This document shows positions 10,464 to 21,233 of a stretch of 64,000 nt of DNA, piece by piece. The notes beneath the pieces are model-generated. The model searched no databases. It was not told where the DNA came from and worked only from the letters and a program-made list of their open reading frames with translations. Position numbers and translations under genes: made by a program. Origin of the DNA: Brachypodium distachyon (taxonomy: Eukaryota; Streptophyta; Magnoliopsida; Poales; Poaceae); the NCBI RefSeq assembly GCF_000005505.3, contig NC_016135.3, positions 17,640,613-17,704,612 of the forward strand, read 5' to 3'. The number at the start of each line of letters is the position of its first letter. Within the stretch, counting starts at the first letter, position 1.

Positions 10464-11807
10464 TTGGTCGCCGCCAGTGCCGAGGGGAACTTGTCTTGTA
10501 CATATTTGTTAGATACGCCGTGTCAAATGAAATGCAGTCATTATAGTTTTTGTATGCTCTCCTTACCGCCCCATCAACCCAGAATAGATTCATCACCCTT
10601 GACTCCTCATCAAGCTGAATGCTATAGAAGAAATCACTGTCCTAAGATTTTAACACCTGGAAATATGCTAAAGTATCTTGTATGTCAGTTATGCTATGTT
10701 CCCTGCGGACTGATGCCCGGAAGTTTGCCACATCCTTTCTGGTGTACGTCACATTGTGCAGAGATTTGTGGATACCAGCCATAATTTGCATCATGCGGCT
10801 TGTTGTCACATTCGCTCTGTGCAGGATTCTCAGGAATTCTCTTTCCTCCAATGGGATATCACGGTGCGACCTCATGTACTTGACAAGGTTGAATTTCTTT
10901 ATGATGGGGTGGTTATGTGTGTCGAAGAACTCAACCACTTTGTAATTCCCATCAACCCGCTTCAGCATTAATAGAGACTTGCAATCGGTCCTCATTGTCG
11001 TGTTCCTCCTTCTCTCTGGCACAACTGACTTTGGCTTCTGTGTGTCTTCCTTCACCACCGTGTCTTTGCCAGCTTTTGTACACACCAGCCTTCCTCTAAT
11101 GATGACACCATCATTTGTTTGCCTTGCATAGTCAATCCGGACGCCAAACCCGTGCCAGCGTGCGTAATTCAGGTAGTATGCCTGGGCAGCCTTGAAGCTT
11201 TCAAAAGTCATATCACAACTTGGGGCTTTCGGCGCTGAGATATCATCATCGCTTCCATCATCACACATTTCTTCCTCGTCTTGGTCGTACATAATCTCAT
11301 CCGCCATCCCAGTAGAAGCTTCTACATTTGTCCCACTAGCATCACCATCTGTTGCTGCAACAGATCCACCATGAGCAGCAACAGTACTCAGGCCAATAAG
11401 ATAACTATCAGTTGTCGATTGGAGACCACCAGCAGGAGCAATGTTCCATGTGTTGCTATGTAATTCCCAGGGCTGTCCACCAGCAACAGTACCTGTCCAC
11501 ACAACATGTAGGTCATTGGCAATTTTCTATTACAAGAGTGGCAAATCCATAATAATTCAGATGGCAACTTTGGTATTAGGTTCATGGCAATTACACATAA
11601 CCCCTACACATAATGCTTTTGTTGATGAGGAATGGAGGGGGGATAGTGGTATTTGCTTGTTTGTTCACCTTCGTTGATCACTTGCTGTAGCAATGGCATT
11701 AGGGGCGCGGATGAGTTGATTGCGTCATAATCTGAAGATAGGGCTATTATTGGTGTCATGAATGGCGCATTCCACACACTTTCAAATGGATCACCATTCT
11801 GTTCCAT
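10464..11807 (-). pseudogene. FAR1-related sequence (FRS) pseudogene, truncated
   Basis: FRS proteins are MULE-transposase-derived transcription factors related to FHY3/FAR1. Exon A (11807-11669) starts MEQNGDPFESVWNAPF; a GT-AG intron (GAAG|GTGAAC to GTGGACAG|GTACTG) leads to exon B from 11492. Exon B holds an acidic linker, then the FAR1 DNA-binding domain: FESFKAAQAYYLNYARWHGF, a Cys in LVCTKAGK, RTDCKSLLMLKR, and FFDTHNHP (C2H2 zinc ligands). The frame then meets TAG at 10644-10642, yet the same frame continues with DSDFFYSIQLDEES and FWVDGAVRRAY, the start of the MULE domain, until homology stops near 10490. So one nonsense codon plus a 3' truncation removes the DDE domain and SWIM finger. 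The remaining 300-aa protein could still be expressed as a small FAR1-domain protein, but pseudogene is more likely. Confidence 0.85.
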
Positions 11808-12803
11808 TTTTCTACCTGTCCTGCATATGTACACACATCAAGAGTCAAAACCCGATTGCTGCATGGCAATTCCAATCATAGATCAATGGCAACTCACACA
11901 CATGCATGGTTACTTTTCTAAAGAGACAATCTGTGTGCCATATGAGGAGAGAACACACGTTGTGCCGGCTATTACTCCCCAATCGTGTACCAACTTATAC
12001 ATTCATTTATGCAACCTGGAAATTTGTGCCATTTATGCATGGCACCAAGTCAACCTTTATCATATGCTAAATTTTTTATCATCCATCTAGGGACTGAACC
12101 ATTTTGCCCTTTTCGCTTTTTTGGAACTGCAAGTACCTGAATAAATCCCGGAAGATTGCATGGACATCTATGTGGCATGCATACCTTACGACTTCACATG
12201 TACATAAGTAGTCCCCGTACGCTAAATAATACAACGTGCTATCCAAACCTGATATTCATGTCGTCCTATATTTTTTCTCATCTTCAAGTAATACTGTAAG
12301 TTGAACAACTTACTCTATATGTCCAGCATATATTGAACATTAATTGTGTGCTTCATAATGAATGGCAATTCATCCCAGTAATGATGGCAGTTACATCTTT
12401 TCTGTGTGTGTGTGGGGGGGGGGGGGGGGGAGAGTCAACTTGAATTTATATGGGGTGGCAACTTGAATTTGTATGGGGTGGTAATTTCTGCGTCCTGACA
12501 TTAGAGGGCTTATGCACCACTCTTCTCCTGGTTCAATCAGTATACATTCATGAATACAGTGGCAACTTGAGTATGAGTAGGTTGGTAATTCCCACGTCCT
12601 GACCTGGGCTACCCACCTCTTTTGATGGATTTCTAAACGTGTGTTTTGGGTTCACGTGGGCGGGGGGTACATTCATGCCTAAAATGCTGGTCATTCTCGG
12701 GTGAGGGGCATGGCAATTCGAGCCACCTGTGTGTTCCACCCCTTTTTCTAACCCCTTTTCTAACTCTAATCAAGATCTACAGTTCAACAGTAAGAAGACA
12801 GGG
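11808..12803. other. Intergenic, with GT/poly-G tract
   Basis: No coding exon is supported. A (GT)n run followed by 17 G lies at 12402-12430. The rest is unremarkable AT-rich sequence upstream of the FRS pseudogene. Confidence 0.5.
12402..12430 (+). repeat. (GT)n and poly-G tract, 17 G
   Basis: A short GT run then G at 12414-12430 on the plus strand, like the tracts at 4677 and 9255. Confidence 0.95.
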
Positions 12804-13504
12804 TGTAACATCCCAAAATTCCAAAACCTTTCATATGCATTGCATCCATGAGCATCATGCCACAATTGCATATTTGAATTCAAATTTGAATCTCAAAAGG
12901 CTTTAAAAAGGTTTTATTTCATTTTAAACCCTAGGGTTTCACCCATTTGAGCTTTGGATCTTAAAACCAATAGGGTTTATCTATAAATGGGGTTTATTGC
13001 ATAAAAAAGCTATGCCATAATTTTTGGATATTTATTTAGAGTTGAAAAAACTATTTTATTTAAATAGTTATATAGCCCTAAAGGCATTTATACGGAAACT
13101 ATATTTTTATATATTTTATTTTGAGGGAAATTACTCCCAAAAGTTGAATCATGATAAAACATGATTTTACAAAAAATTTGGAATTTATTTGGACCAATTT
13201 GGAGTTAAAAATCAAAAGTTAGAAGGGAATTACATAAAAAGAAAAAGAGAAAAGGCTAAAAGGAAAAGAAAAAAGAGAGAAACGGACCGGCCCGACCGAA
13301 TTGGGCCGAACCGGCCCATTCCCCCGCGCGCGCCCGAGCCAGCCCAGCAGCGCCCGCGCCCGCGCCCGTCGCTGACAAGTGGGGCCCACCTGTCAGGCTT
13401 CGTCCCAGATGGAAAGCGGCGTCACGCCGTCGAATCCGCGCCGGACTCGCCGCGCCGCCATCTCCGGAATCCGCCGATTCCGTGCTTCCCGAAGTTGCCC
13501 AAGC

Positions 13505-13530
13505 ACACCCCTATAAAGCCCAGCCTGCCC
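13505..13530 (+). promoter_or_regulatory. Putative LTR TATA box and CT-rich initiator
   Basis: CCCCTATAAAGCCCAG followed within 20 bp by a CT-rich tract in the solo LTR, the usual layout of an LTR promoter. If active it would transcribe toward the downstream flank (16 kb), antisense to the PPR gene. Confidence 0.5.
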
Positions 13531-15674
13531 TCTCTCTTTCCCCTCTGTTTGCCCTCACTCTCACGCGCCCACGCCACCGGATTTACTCGCCGGAGCAAGG
13601 AACCCCGCCGCCGCCGTTTCGCTTCGGGTCGACACCGCCGGTGAGCCTCCCCGCCCGAGACCTCAAATTTCTGGACCGCCTCGACATTGCACACGTTTTG
13701 ACGCGCACGGATTCGTCCTTGGTGCACTCTAACAGCCGGAGCAGCGCCGCCCGACCTCGCCGGAGCCCGCGCCCACGCCGTCGACGCTGCCGGCGTCCTA
13801 GGCGACAGCCCGGCCCTCGTCTCGCCGCACCAACCGCGTCACGGGATTCGTCTTGTCGCGCCGCGCACGCCCGTCTCCTCCCCGACGACCGAAGACCCCC
13901 AGAACCTCGTCCGCCGCCCCGCCCGCACCGTGCCGCCGCCGGAAACCTAGTTTCCCCGGAGGTGAGCCCGAACACCCTCAGCCGTCCGATCTTGGCCAAC
14001 GGCCAAGATTAGAACCCCTTAAGCCCTTTAAAACGAACCGGTACCGTCCAATCAGAGGACGACACGTGGCACTTTAATAGAAAAAGGAAAATGTAATTTT
14101 AATTTCCGGAATAATTAAAATGGCACTTTTGCAGAAAACCCCCGAAACTTCAAACGTTCATATCTTTTAAACCGTTGGCCAAATTTGATGATCCGCATCT
14201 TTCTGAAATCCTTAGGACCCATAGAATCTTTTGGCACTGTTTAAATTTAAATTTGAATATTTAAATCACAGTCAATTTACAGAATAGGGTTTAATGCCAT
14301 TTAATTCATAACTAATTATTTAAAAATCCTTTTTAATTGAAACCAGTGCCCAAAATTTTGTATTGATGTCCTCTGTCCATTGGGACAGAGAGATAAAAAT
14401 TTTGAATTAAATTATTTGGCTGATGCCAATGAAACTATAATTTAGGGTTTTAATCAATTGTTTTTGCCTTTTGTTTAAAACCCTAATGCATTTGTTTTAA
14501 TTACCAATGCTTAGAATTAGTTGATCACCCAAATAAAATAAACCAAATCATGTCACATGCTTGCATTGCATCATAGCATACCTTCTTTTGTCGTGATGTG
14601 AATTGTGTGTTTATGCATGTGTATGTTTGTTTGTTCGTATAGTTTTCTCGGAGAGCGAACCTTGTGATTGTGACGAGTGTTTAAACTCCAACTGCTACCA
14701 AGGCAAGTTCACTTTGATCATATCCTATTATTGTTTGTTTTTAAATACTTATGCATTAGAGTTGTTTATAAAAATACATTGATAGGACTATTACTCGTAC
14801 TTATGCTAGCTATGATTGACCTACTAGTTATAGGGTTACCTTTGCCATGAATCCTCCACCAATAGACATCGTGATTAATATTGCTTAGTCATGCTATGTT
14901 ACTAAACGTGGGAGGGAATCTCAATCACTGTGAAATGACGATGTGCAGTGATTTTAGAAACTTGGCAAAACAAGCCTAATGAACCATCATGGGTGGACTG
15001 CTTTGAGATTTTGAGATGTTATGCGACGTCAGGTCCATTTCTATGGGTCCCTCTGAGTCGAGTCTCCGTGGATTCGGAGATGGATCGTCCATGGACGTCT
15101 CCCCGTGGATTCGGAGAGCGCTTGCGTCGCAAATGTGGAATGCCACCTGGGGTATCAGAAACTGGACTAGTTTCCTGTTTAGTAGCTTCCAGTACAACCA
15201 CGAGCTAATATGGGTCTGGCTGGATGGAGTAAGAAATAGGAACCCAGATCCGAGGGATTGTACTGAGGTAGATGTGTACGTGGGAGCGCGGATCCCTCAG
15301 GTGGTCTGGGTGAATATGTTCTGAAAATTCTTGAAGTCGATGCCGTTGCTACTCCACCCGGAGGACAACAAGAGATTAACATGTCGATTTCTTGTGGAGA
15401 ATGTGTACAACCTCTCGAGAGTGTCAAACTAAGTACTTAGCCGTGTCCCCGGTTACGGACAATCATGAGCAACTAGATATGGAGGCTGTAAGTAAAGTCT
15501 CACTCATTCCAACTTTTAAATAAAATGAATGGTTCGAACTTGGGTTAGGAGCATTGATGTGTCTACTCAATGTCCTTAGATTAATAGGAGCATCGGTGTT
15601 TCTACCCGGTGTCCATTACTTAACAATAATGTAACATTCAATTGTAGTAAGATAAACTATGTTTTGCTACCACG

Positions 15675-15726
15675 TCCTAACAAGTATATGCAATGGATTC
15701 ACCTCAATTGCATATACTTGTTAGGA
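15675..15726. repeat. Perfect 20-bp inverted repeat, 12-bp loop
   Basis: Arms 15675-15694 (TCCTAACAAGTATATGCAAT) and 15707-15726 are exact reverse complements, separated by 12 bp. It lies inside the solo LTR. Confidence 0.95.
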
Positions 15727-16142
15727 TTTGTTATAACTTTCAGGTGAACTTGCCAATACATTCAATGTATTGACCACGTAGTGGCTGCAATTAATAATGC
15801 AGGTGAATCTGACGAAGAGTGAGGTTCGTTTGGGTCATGTGCTTACATTCCAACATGCTCTCTCCTGTAGGAGTAGTTGTGGCCCATTTGCTCTGCCTTT
15901 CCGCTGCAAGTTTTTAAACATTTATTTTGATGAGATGAAACAGTATTTGTTTATGTTGGCCCAAGAGGTCATGCAAGTTTGTAAGTACAATTAATTCTGG
16001 ATGATATGATGTAATAAAGTATTTTTGACATTTGTATCTTGGTATTACATCTTGAAACTGTGTGTGCTAGTGAGTCGATTTAGAAACTAGCACAAATAAA
16101 CACAAAGATCGAACCCTGTACGGGGGCAGTCGCTTCATAGGG

Positions 16143-18207
16143 AAACAGCAATACCTGCGCCTCTCCTTTGTCCATGTAGGGTGCAGATCTGGTGTTTTCC
16201 GTAGCAGGGAATGGGTTCTTCTCTGGATTTCATGTGGTTTTTGCCTTGATCGCCATTGTTGCCGTCAAAAGTGGGCGGAGGTTTAGGTGGGGGGAGGGTT
16301 TTTGCTCAGAGAAGAAGAAGCAGTTTCCGTGGCCTGGGCATGGTAACTTCGGTAGGTGGGCTGGGTCAATCTCGCGCTCGCGCTCGGGGGGACCTGTTGG
16401 TTCTGGGCCGATGGGCCGCGACGCCGCGTACGTCTCGCGCTCGAGCGCATCCGCGCGCTCGCGCACACGTCGCGCAAAAGAAGAAAGCTAGCGCACGGTC
16501 GGTCAAATTGATGCTTCGCGGGCACGTTCGCGCAGATAACGTTCGTGCGACGCACGAAAAAGGTAGCACGGCCGCGCGTTAGTCGCGCCCTAGGATATAT
16601 TCATGTGCATGTACAAAACAAACAAGCATATTACTCGAGTAAATAATTTATACAGACTTCTAAACATCAGTTGAAACCATGTTAGTTTGGCATGGTTTGG
16701 GCCTTCAAATGTATGATGCATCCATTCATAGTGCACACCCACAAATCTAACTGAGGTCTTCTGCAACCATAGCAACCCAGTAAAAATATGCTAAGTTCCT
16801 AGAGTGAAACAGCAAGGCAAGGCATTTTTGGTGCAAAGGTCTTAACACAACTCGTTGCAAGGATATTTTCTCCATATGGAAAGAAAAAAATGAAACAGGA
16901 CTTAACATCTGAAACATGCTGACATCAATGAGGACATAAATGTTCCAAAATGCCAAAAGAGAAGAAGAGGCCAAAATTTTGACGCTTTAAGGAAAACAGG
17001 TGAAATGTTACACTATGATAGAAGCTGGTGGATATTTACAGTTAAAACATATCAAAGCAATACACCACACAAATTGCTCTGGAACAAAAGGATGAAAGAT
17101 ATTTGAGTACGGTCTTATGATTACAAAACAACTTGAGCTCTATCACTAGAGCAAATATTGAAGGACCTGGAAGGGTAGATATGATATATCCTTGACTGAG
17201 TAAAGGGTTATGAAACTTTCAAATTATCTTCACCGCATAGTAAGACTTCGCCATAACCATCACCACCTTTTTGTATATACAAAGACTAGTCTTGACAACC
17301 ACCTATATTCATTTGTCCATCAGAAGATGAACCAGCCACCCCTAAAAAAGAAAGGGAATAGAAGGGTCAGAAATTAATTTGGTTAATGGGAATACAAAAC
17401 AAAGATGAGATCTTGTGATGATAACTTCAATCATTGAAATGGGTTAGAGTTTGCATTATGTAATGTCACATTATATGCAGCTAGGCAGCTGCCAACCTAA
17501 ATTAGGTGCCAGTGCAACTACTGACAAAATAAAGTTCTGCTTACATAGGCGCAATTTGACTGCATGCTGTATCCTGAAGGCTTTCAATCATCACCATAGC
17601 CTTCAGCACCCACATACGTCATATAGTGCAGCTTAAGAATCAATCCGATCTTTCTGCAGTGCTACTCCTTGTTCTGGGTGCTGTCTTTCTTCAGTCATCC
17701 ATGAGTTGCACATTTTTGTCTCTGGATAACTCCTTAGGGAAAAATGGGACGTTGCAATTCAGCTCTACCCTCCATCAAAGGATTTGTTGTCTTGCCAGTT
17801 CACACCCTGGTCCAATATAGAACATTAGTATATAGTTAAGAATAAAATCACCTAAACAATGAAGACAAAACTACACAGGAAACCTAGAATTGGATAGAAC
17901 TCATCCTGAAAATTAAATTGGTGTCTAACAGCAGTGAAATTAAAAGGGGCCTACACTGTATATCACACACTAGTGAACCATCCTATCCACTTGGAGGTGT
18001 AAAATGTATGAAACTAAATTGTAGATGATTTTATACAGCATATTATGTTAGAGGTGCTCTTCTTTTTGGATATATAATTTGAGAGTGAGCTAAAACTAGC
18101 AGTATAATTGTGCCCAAATATGCTGCATAAACAGACATGTTGTTTTTACAAAGAAAGCTATATAAGCAGAGGATTATTAGTGACAGATATCAGGGGCTGA
18201 CAATAGT
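16143..18207. other. PPR downstream region, no supported gene
   Basis: 16.2-16.6 kb is GC-rich with CGCGCTCG repeats; the rest is AT-rich. On the minus strand an acceptor-like TTTCTTTTTTAG (about 17345) precedes a short open frame GSSSDGQMNIGGCQD then stop, which could be a small 3' exon or chance. The 3' UTR of the PPR gene should occupy the right-hand part. Confidence 0.4.
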
Positions 18208-21114
18208 TCATCTATAATAAGACATCTTCAGGGTGTAGGCGAGAAATGGACTGACCTCATGGCACCTGCCATAACACAACTGGAGCGCTTCATCCCACTT
18301 ATTCACTTCAATCAGTCCCTTTACGAGGGAAACAAAGACAATTAAATCTGGCACAATGCCTTTCCTCGTCATTTCAGTATATAATGTGAATGCTTCTTCA
18401 ACTTGAGATGCTAAACAAAGTGCCTGTATTAGTGAGGCGTACATGCCCGTGCTGGTCATATTTAGGGATGATGAGACTTCCACCAGCTCTTTGTGCAATT
18501 CCAAGGCTGTCTCCAGTCTACCAGCCTTGGAAAAACTATCAATGAGCATTCCATAAACAGGAGCTATAGGTACTGTTTCATGTGATTCCATCTCCTCCAA
18601 CAAACCAAGAGAAGCAATAAACTTCTTGCTGAAACCCTGAACTGCACAGTGGTATCCTTGCAAATGCTTTGGCCAGTGGGTATGCTTCATCTCATCAAGC
18701 AGTAAATGTGCCTCGTCCAAAAGGCCAGCAGCACAGCAATGGTTTATCAGTACCCTGTATGTAACATAATTTGGAGCACATCCTTTTGAATTCATTTGCT
18801 TAAAAAGCTTGAGACTTGCATCAGCTTTACCAGTTTTTCCTAGTCCATCTATCAGAGCGGTGTAAGTTACAACATTTGGACTGCACCCCTTCTCTTCCAT
18901 TAACGACAGCAGGTTTAGAGCCTTCTCAATTTCACCTACTTTAGAGAGCCCATCAATCATAGCTGTGTAAGTAACGACGTTAGGATTACAGGAATCATTT
19001 AACATTTCAGACAATACTTTCATAGCAAGATCAAGTCGTCCATCCTTGAACATACGGTCAATCAAGGAGGTGTATGTGTGCACACTAGGCAAGTAGCCAC
19101 ACTTAGTCATCCGCAGAAATACCTCCTGAGCATTATCAATTTTTCCAATTTTGCAAAAACCATCGATCAGAGCATCATATACAATCTGGTTGGGCTCACA
19201 GCCAGCTGCTAACATAGCATCTAACAACTCATGAGCATCAGACACCTTCTGAGCTTTGCACAAACCATCTATGAGTGCACCATAGGTGACAACATTTGGA
19301 GCAATGGTGCATGTGTCGTTCCCTTCAAAGTAGAAATCAGATTCTACATTCCCAGAAGTTCCTATTAACTTCTCATAGACTTCACAAGCCTTTTGGATTT
19401 CACCTGCCTTACAGAGACCATCAATTAGTGCACTATATGTGACGGCATTTGGATAACAGGCAGCATCAACCATTCTGTGAAAAATGTCATGAGCCTGAAT
19501 GAGCTGCTTAGATTTCAAGTAAGCATGAAGCAATGCAGTATATGTTACGACATTTGGAGAGCAGCCCACACTTCTCATCTCATCAAACCAGCTGCGGGCT
19601 TGTTCAATGAGACCAGCCTTACAAAAACTATCGATCAAAATTGTGTATGTGTACACATCAGGATTAACACCTGCCCTCTTCATCTCTTGAAATAAAAGGA
19701 AAGATTTTTCTACCTTCTTAGCCTGACACAGGAAAGTGATCACCTTAGTGTATGTGCTTGTATCAGGAACAAAACCTTTCCTCATCATCTCCTTCAATAT
19801 CTGAAATGCCTTTTCAAATTTGCCCACACCACAAAGGCACCGAGAAAAATTGGCAGTGTTAACCTTATTAAGAACACAACTAGCAGCCAGCATCTCCTCG
19901 TAAACTTTCTCCACCAAATCTAGCAACTCAGCATTTGGCAATTCTTCTTGACCACAAATACTTCCAATAAATATGTTGTATGCAACATAACCAGGAGGGC
20001 TACCACAAGTAGTCATCCTATTGAACAGTTTGTATGCATATGCATAATCACCAGCATTGCAGTAACCATGCACAAGTGAGTTAAACAATGAAGGGTTTGG
20101 ATTGCAACCCTCTGTCATCATCATGTTGATGATCCTCTTGCACCAACCAAACTGCTTCTTTTTCAGAAATCCTGAGAGCAGTGTCCTATATGTTACCACA
20201 TTTGGGATACACGAGTTGCACCGCATCCTATGAAGAAATGACATTGCCTCGTTGAAAAGGGAGGCCTCCATCAATCCACTGATCATCTGGGTGCACAACA
20301 CTGTGTCAAGATTGAAATCCTCCTTCTCTAGCATGTTAAGTGCATCGGCCCAACGTCCCACCTTGCACAGCGCCTGTGCAAAGTAACCAATAGTTGATCT
20401 GTCCATGCAAAACCCCGATGCAGACATCTCTTTCTGCACCCGGAACCCCATTTCCACCTGCCCCGCGCTGGCGAGCACCTGCACCAATGCATTGTAGGTC
20501 ACTGCCGATGGTCTGTATCCAAAGTCCTTCAGCCTCCCAAGCTCCTCCAGGGCCTCGTCCCACAGGCCGTGGCGGCAGCATCGCCGCACCAGCACATTGA
20601 GCAATCTGCGGAGCACCTCACGATCATCCTCCCCAATCTCCCTAAGCAGCCTCTCAGCGGTCCTGGCGGGGTCCTCAAATCCTAAAATCTCGGCGAGCGC
20701 GTCGTAGCAGGCGCCAGTGTGGCTGTAACCCACCTGCCGCTCGGCCCAAAGGAAGAACCTGACGCAGAGCTCCGGGGAGCGCACCGCTCTGAGCACTGCG
20801 ACCACCACGGAATCAGTCAGGAACTCGCGGTACCGCCGCAGGAACCGCTCCGCCTTGCCGTCGAAGTCGGCGCCGTAGGCTCGGATCGCCTTGGAGATCA
20901 GGATGACCTCGGGCGGTGGGAGGGCGGCGGCGGGGAGAGCAGGGGCGGGCTCTTTAATGAAGGCGAAGTCTTCGGGGGAGAGGCGGGGCTCGGGGTGCGG
21001 AGTAGAGGCGTCGACGAGGCCTAGCAGGGGGTCGGCGGAGTCGGCGGCGTGGGTAGAGCAGGTGCGTCGCAGGGAGGCGCGTAGGGCTACAGCCGCCGCG
21101 CGGCGGGTGATCAT
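18208..21114 (-). CDS. P-class PPR protein, mitochondrial, At1g06710-like (968 aa)
   Basis: A single intronless frame encodes a 968-aa pentatricopeptide repeat protein. Residues 1-30 are rich in Arg, Ala and Ser (MITRRAAAVALRASLRR), fitting a mitochondrial presequence. A non-PPR helical region (about 70-200, with FFLWAERQVGYSHTG) precedes some 20 consecutive 35-residue P-type motifs from about residue 204 to the end, typified by VVTYTALIDGLCKAG. One motif carries a 17-residue insertion (around NVESDFYFEGNDTC). It has no E, DYW or SMR domain, so a role in RNA stability, splicing or translation is expected and not C-to-U editing. Length, order and individual phrases match Arabidopsis At1g06710 as I remember it. 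It is divergently arranged with the Ycf20 gene; a 26-codon uORF overlaps its start. Confidence 0.95.
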   Translation of the reverse strand: MITRRAAAVALRASLRRTCSTHAADSADPLLGLVDASTPHPEPRLSPEDFAFIKEPAPALPAAALPPPEVILISKAIRAYGADFDGKAERFLRRYREFLTDSVVVAVLRAVRSPELCVRFFLWAERQVGYSHTGACYDALAEILGFEDPARTAERLLREIGEDDREVLRRLLNVLVRRCCRHGLWDEALEELGRLKDFGYRPSAVTYNALVQVLASAGQVEMGFRVQKEMSASGFCMDRSTIGYFAQALCKVGRWADALNMLEKEDFNLDTVLCTQMISGLMEASLFNEAMSFLHRMRCNSCIPNVVTYRTLLSGFLKKKQFGWCKRIINMMMTEGCNPNPSLFNSLVHGYCNAGDYAYAYKLFNRMTTCGSPPGYVAYNIFIGSICGQEELPNAELLDLVEKVYEEMLAASCVLNKVNTANFSRCLCGVGKFEKAFQILKEMMRKGFVPDTSTYTKVITFLCQAKKVEKSFLLFQEMKRAGVNPDVYTYTILIDSFCKAGLIEQARSWFDEMRSVGCSPNVVTYTALLHAYLKSKQLIQAHDIFHRMVDAACYPNAVTYSALIDGLCKAGEIQKACEVYEKLIGTSGNVESDFYFEGNDTCTIAPNVVTYGALIDGLCKAQKVSDAHELLDAMLAAGCEPNQIVYDALIDGFCKIGKIDNAQEVFLRMTKCGYLPSVHTYTSLIDRMFKDGRLDLAMKVLSEMLNDSCNPNVVTYTAMIDGLSKVGEIEKALNLLSLMEEKGCSPNVVTYTALIDGLGKTGKADASLKLFKQMNSKGCAPNYVTYRVLINHCCAAGLLDEAHLLLDEMKHTHWPKHLQGYHCAVQGFSKKFIASLGLLEEMESHETVPIAPVYGMLIDSFSKAGRLETALELHKELVEVSSSLNMTSTGMYASLIQALCLASQVEEAFTLYTEMTRKGIVPDLIVFVSLVKGLIEVNKWDEALQLCYGRCHEVSPFLAYTLKMSYYR

Positions 21115-21191
21115 GGGTCAGCTGGGGCGGGGTGAGGGTGGGAACGGATGATGGCGGCGGCGGCGGCGGTGGGGTTTGGCGCTCCGGCCAT
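21111..21191 (-). promoter_or_regulatory. 26-codon uORF overlapping the PPR start codon
   Basis: ATG at 21191-21189 opens a frame (starts MAGAPNPT, followed by an Ala run) whose TGA is 21113-21111. The last bases form ATGA with the PPR ATG at 21114-21112, a 4-nt stop-start overlap. If the transcript begins upstream of 21191, initiation of the PPR would depend on leaky scanning or reinitiation. Confidence 0.55.
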
Positions 21192-21224
21192 GGAGGTTTT
21201 TGGGGGTGGCAATGGACAGGGGAT

Positions 21225-21233
21225 AAACCCTAG
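21225..21233 (+). promoter_or_regulatory. Telo-box in bidirectional promoter
   Basis: AAACCCTAG, the telo-box typical of promoters of plant translation and organelle-protein genes, lies between the divergent PPR and Ycf20 genes, 111 bp from the PPR start. Confidence 0.55.

Larger units (their letters stand above)
12804..16137 (+). mobile_element. Solo LTR, ~3.3 kb, Gypsy-type
   Basis: The segment begins TGTAACATCCCAAAATTCC and ends GGGGGCAGTCGCTTCA, that is TG...CA, and is flanked by CAGGG (12799-12803) and TAGGG (16138-16142), a 5-bp target duplication with one mismatch. Both termini look like those of long-LTR grass Gypsy elements as I remember them. Inside, a TATAAA at about 13513 followed by a CT-rich stretch fits the LTR promoter, and AATAAAG near 16013 fits a poly(A) signal region. 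No gag, pol, PBS or second LTR adjoins, so it is a solo LTR left by recombination between the two LTRs. The GC-rich 13.3-14.0 kb part gives long but meaningless open frames. Confidence 0.75.

Noticed and set aside
13189..14077. Several long open frames in both strands (up to 176 codons), Pro/Arg-rich
   Set aside because: They lie in the GC-rich part of the solo LTR, where stop codons are rare in every frame; there is no domain and no consistent start.
17282..17345. Short terminal exon (ending MNIGGCQD) on the minus strand
   Set aside because: The acceptor is plausible but no upstream exon could be linked; kept only as a remark in the PPR downstream region.
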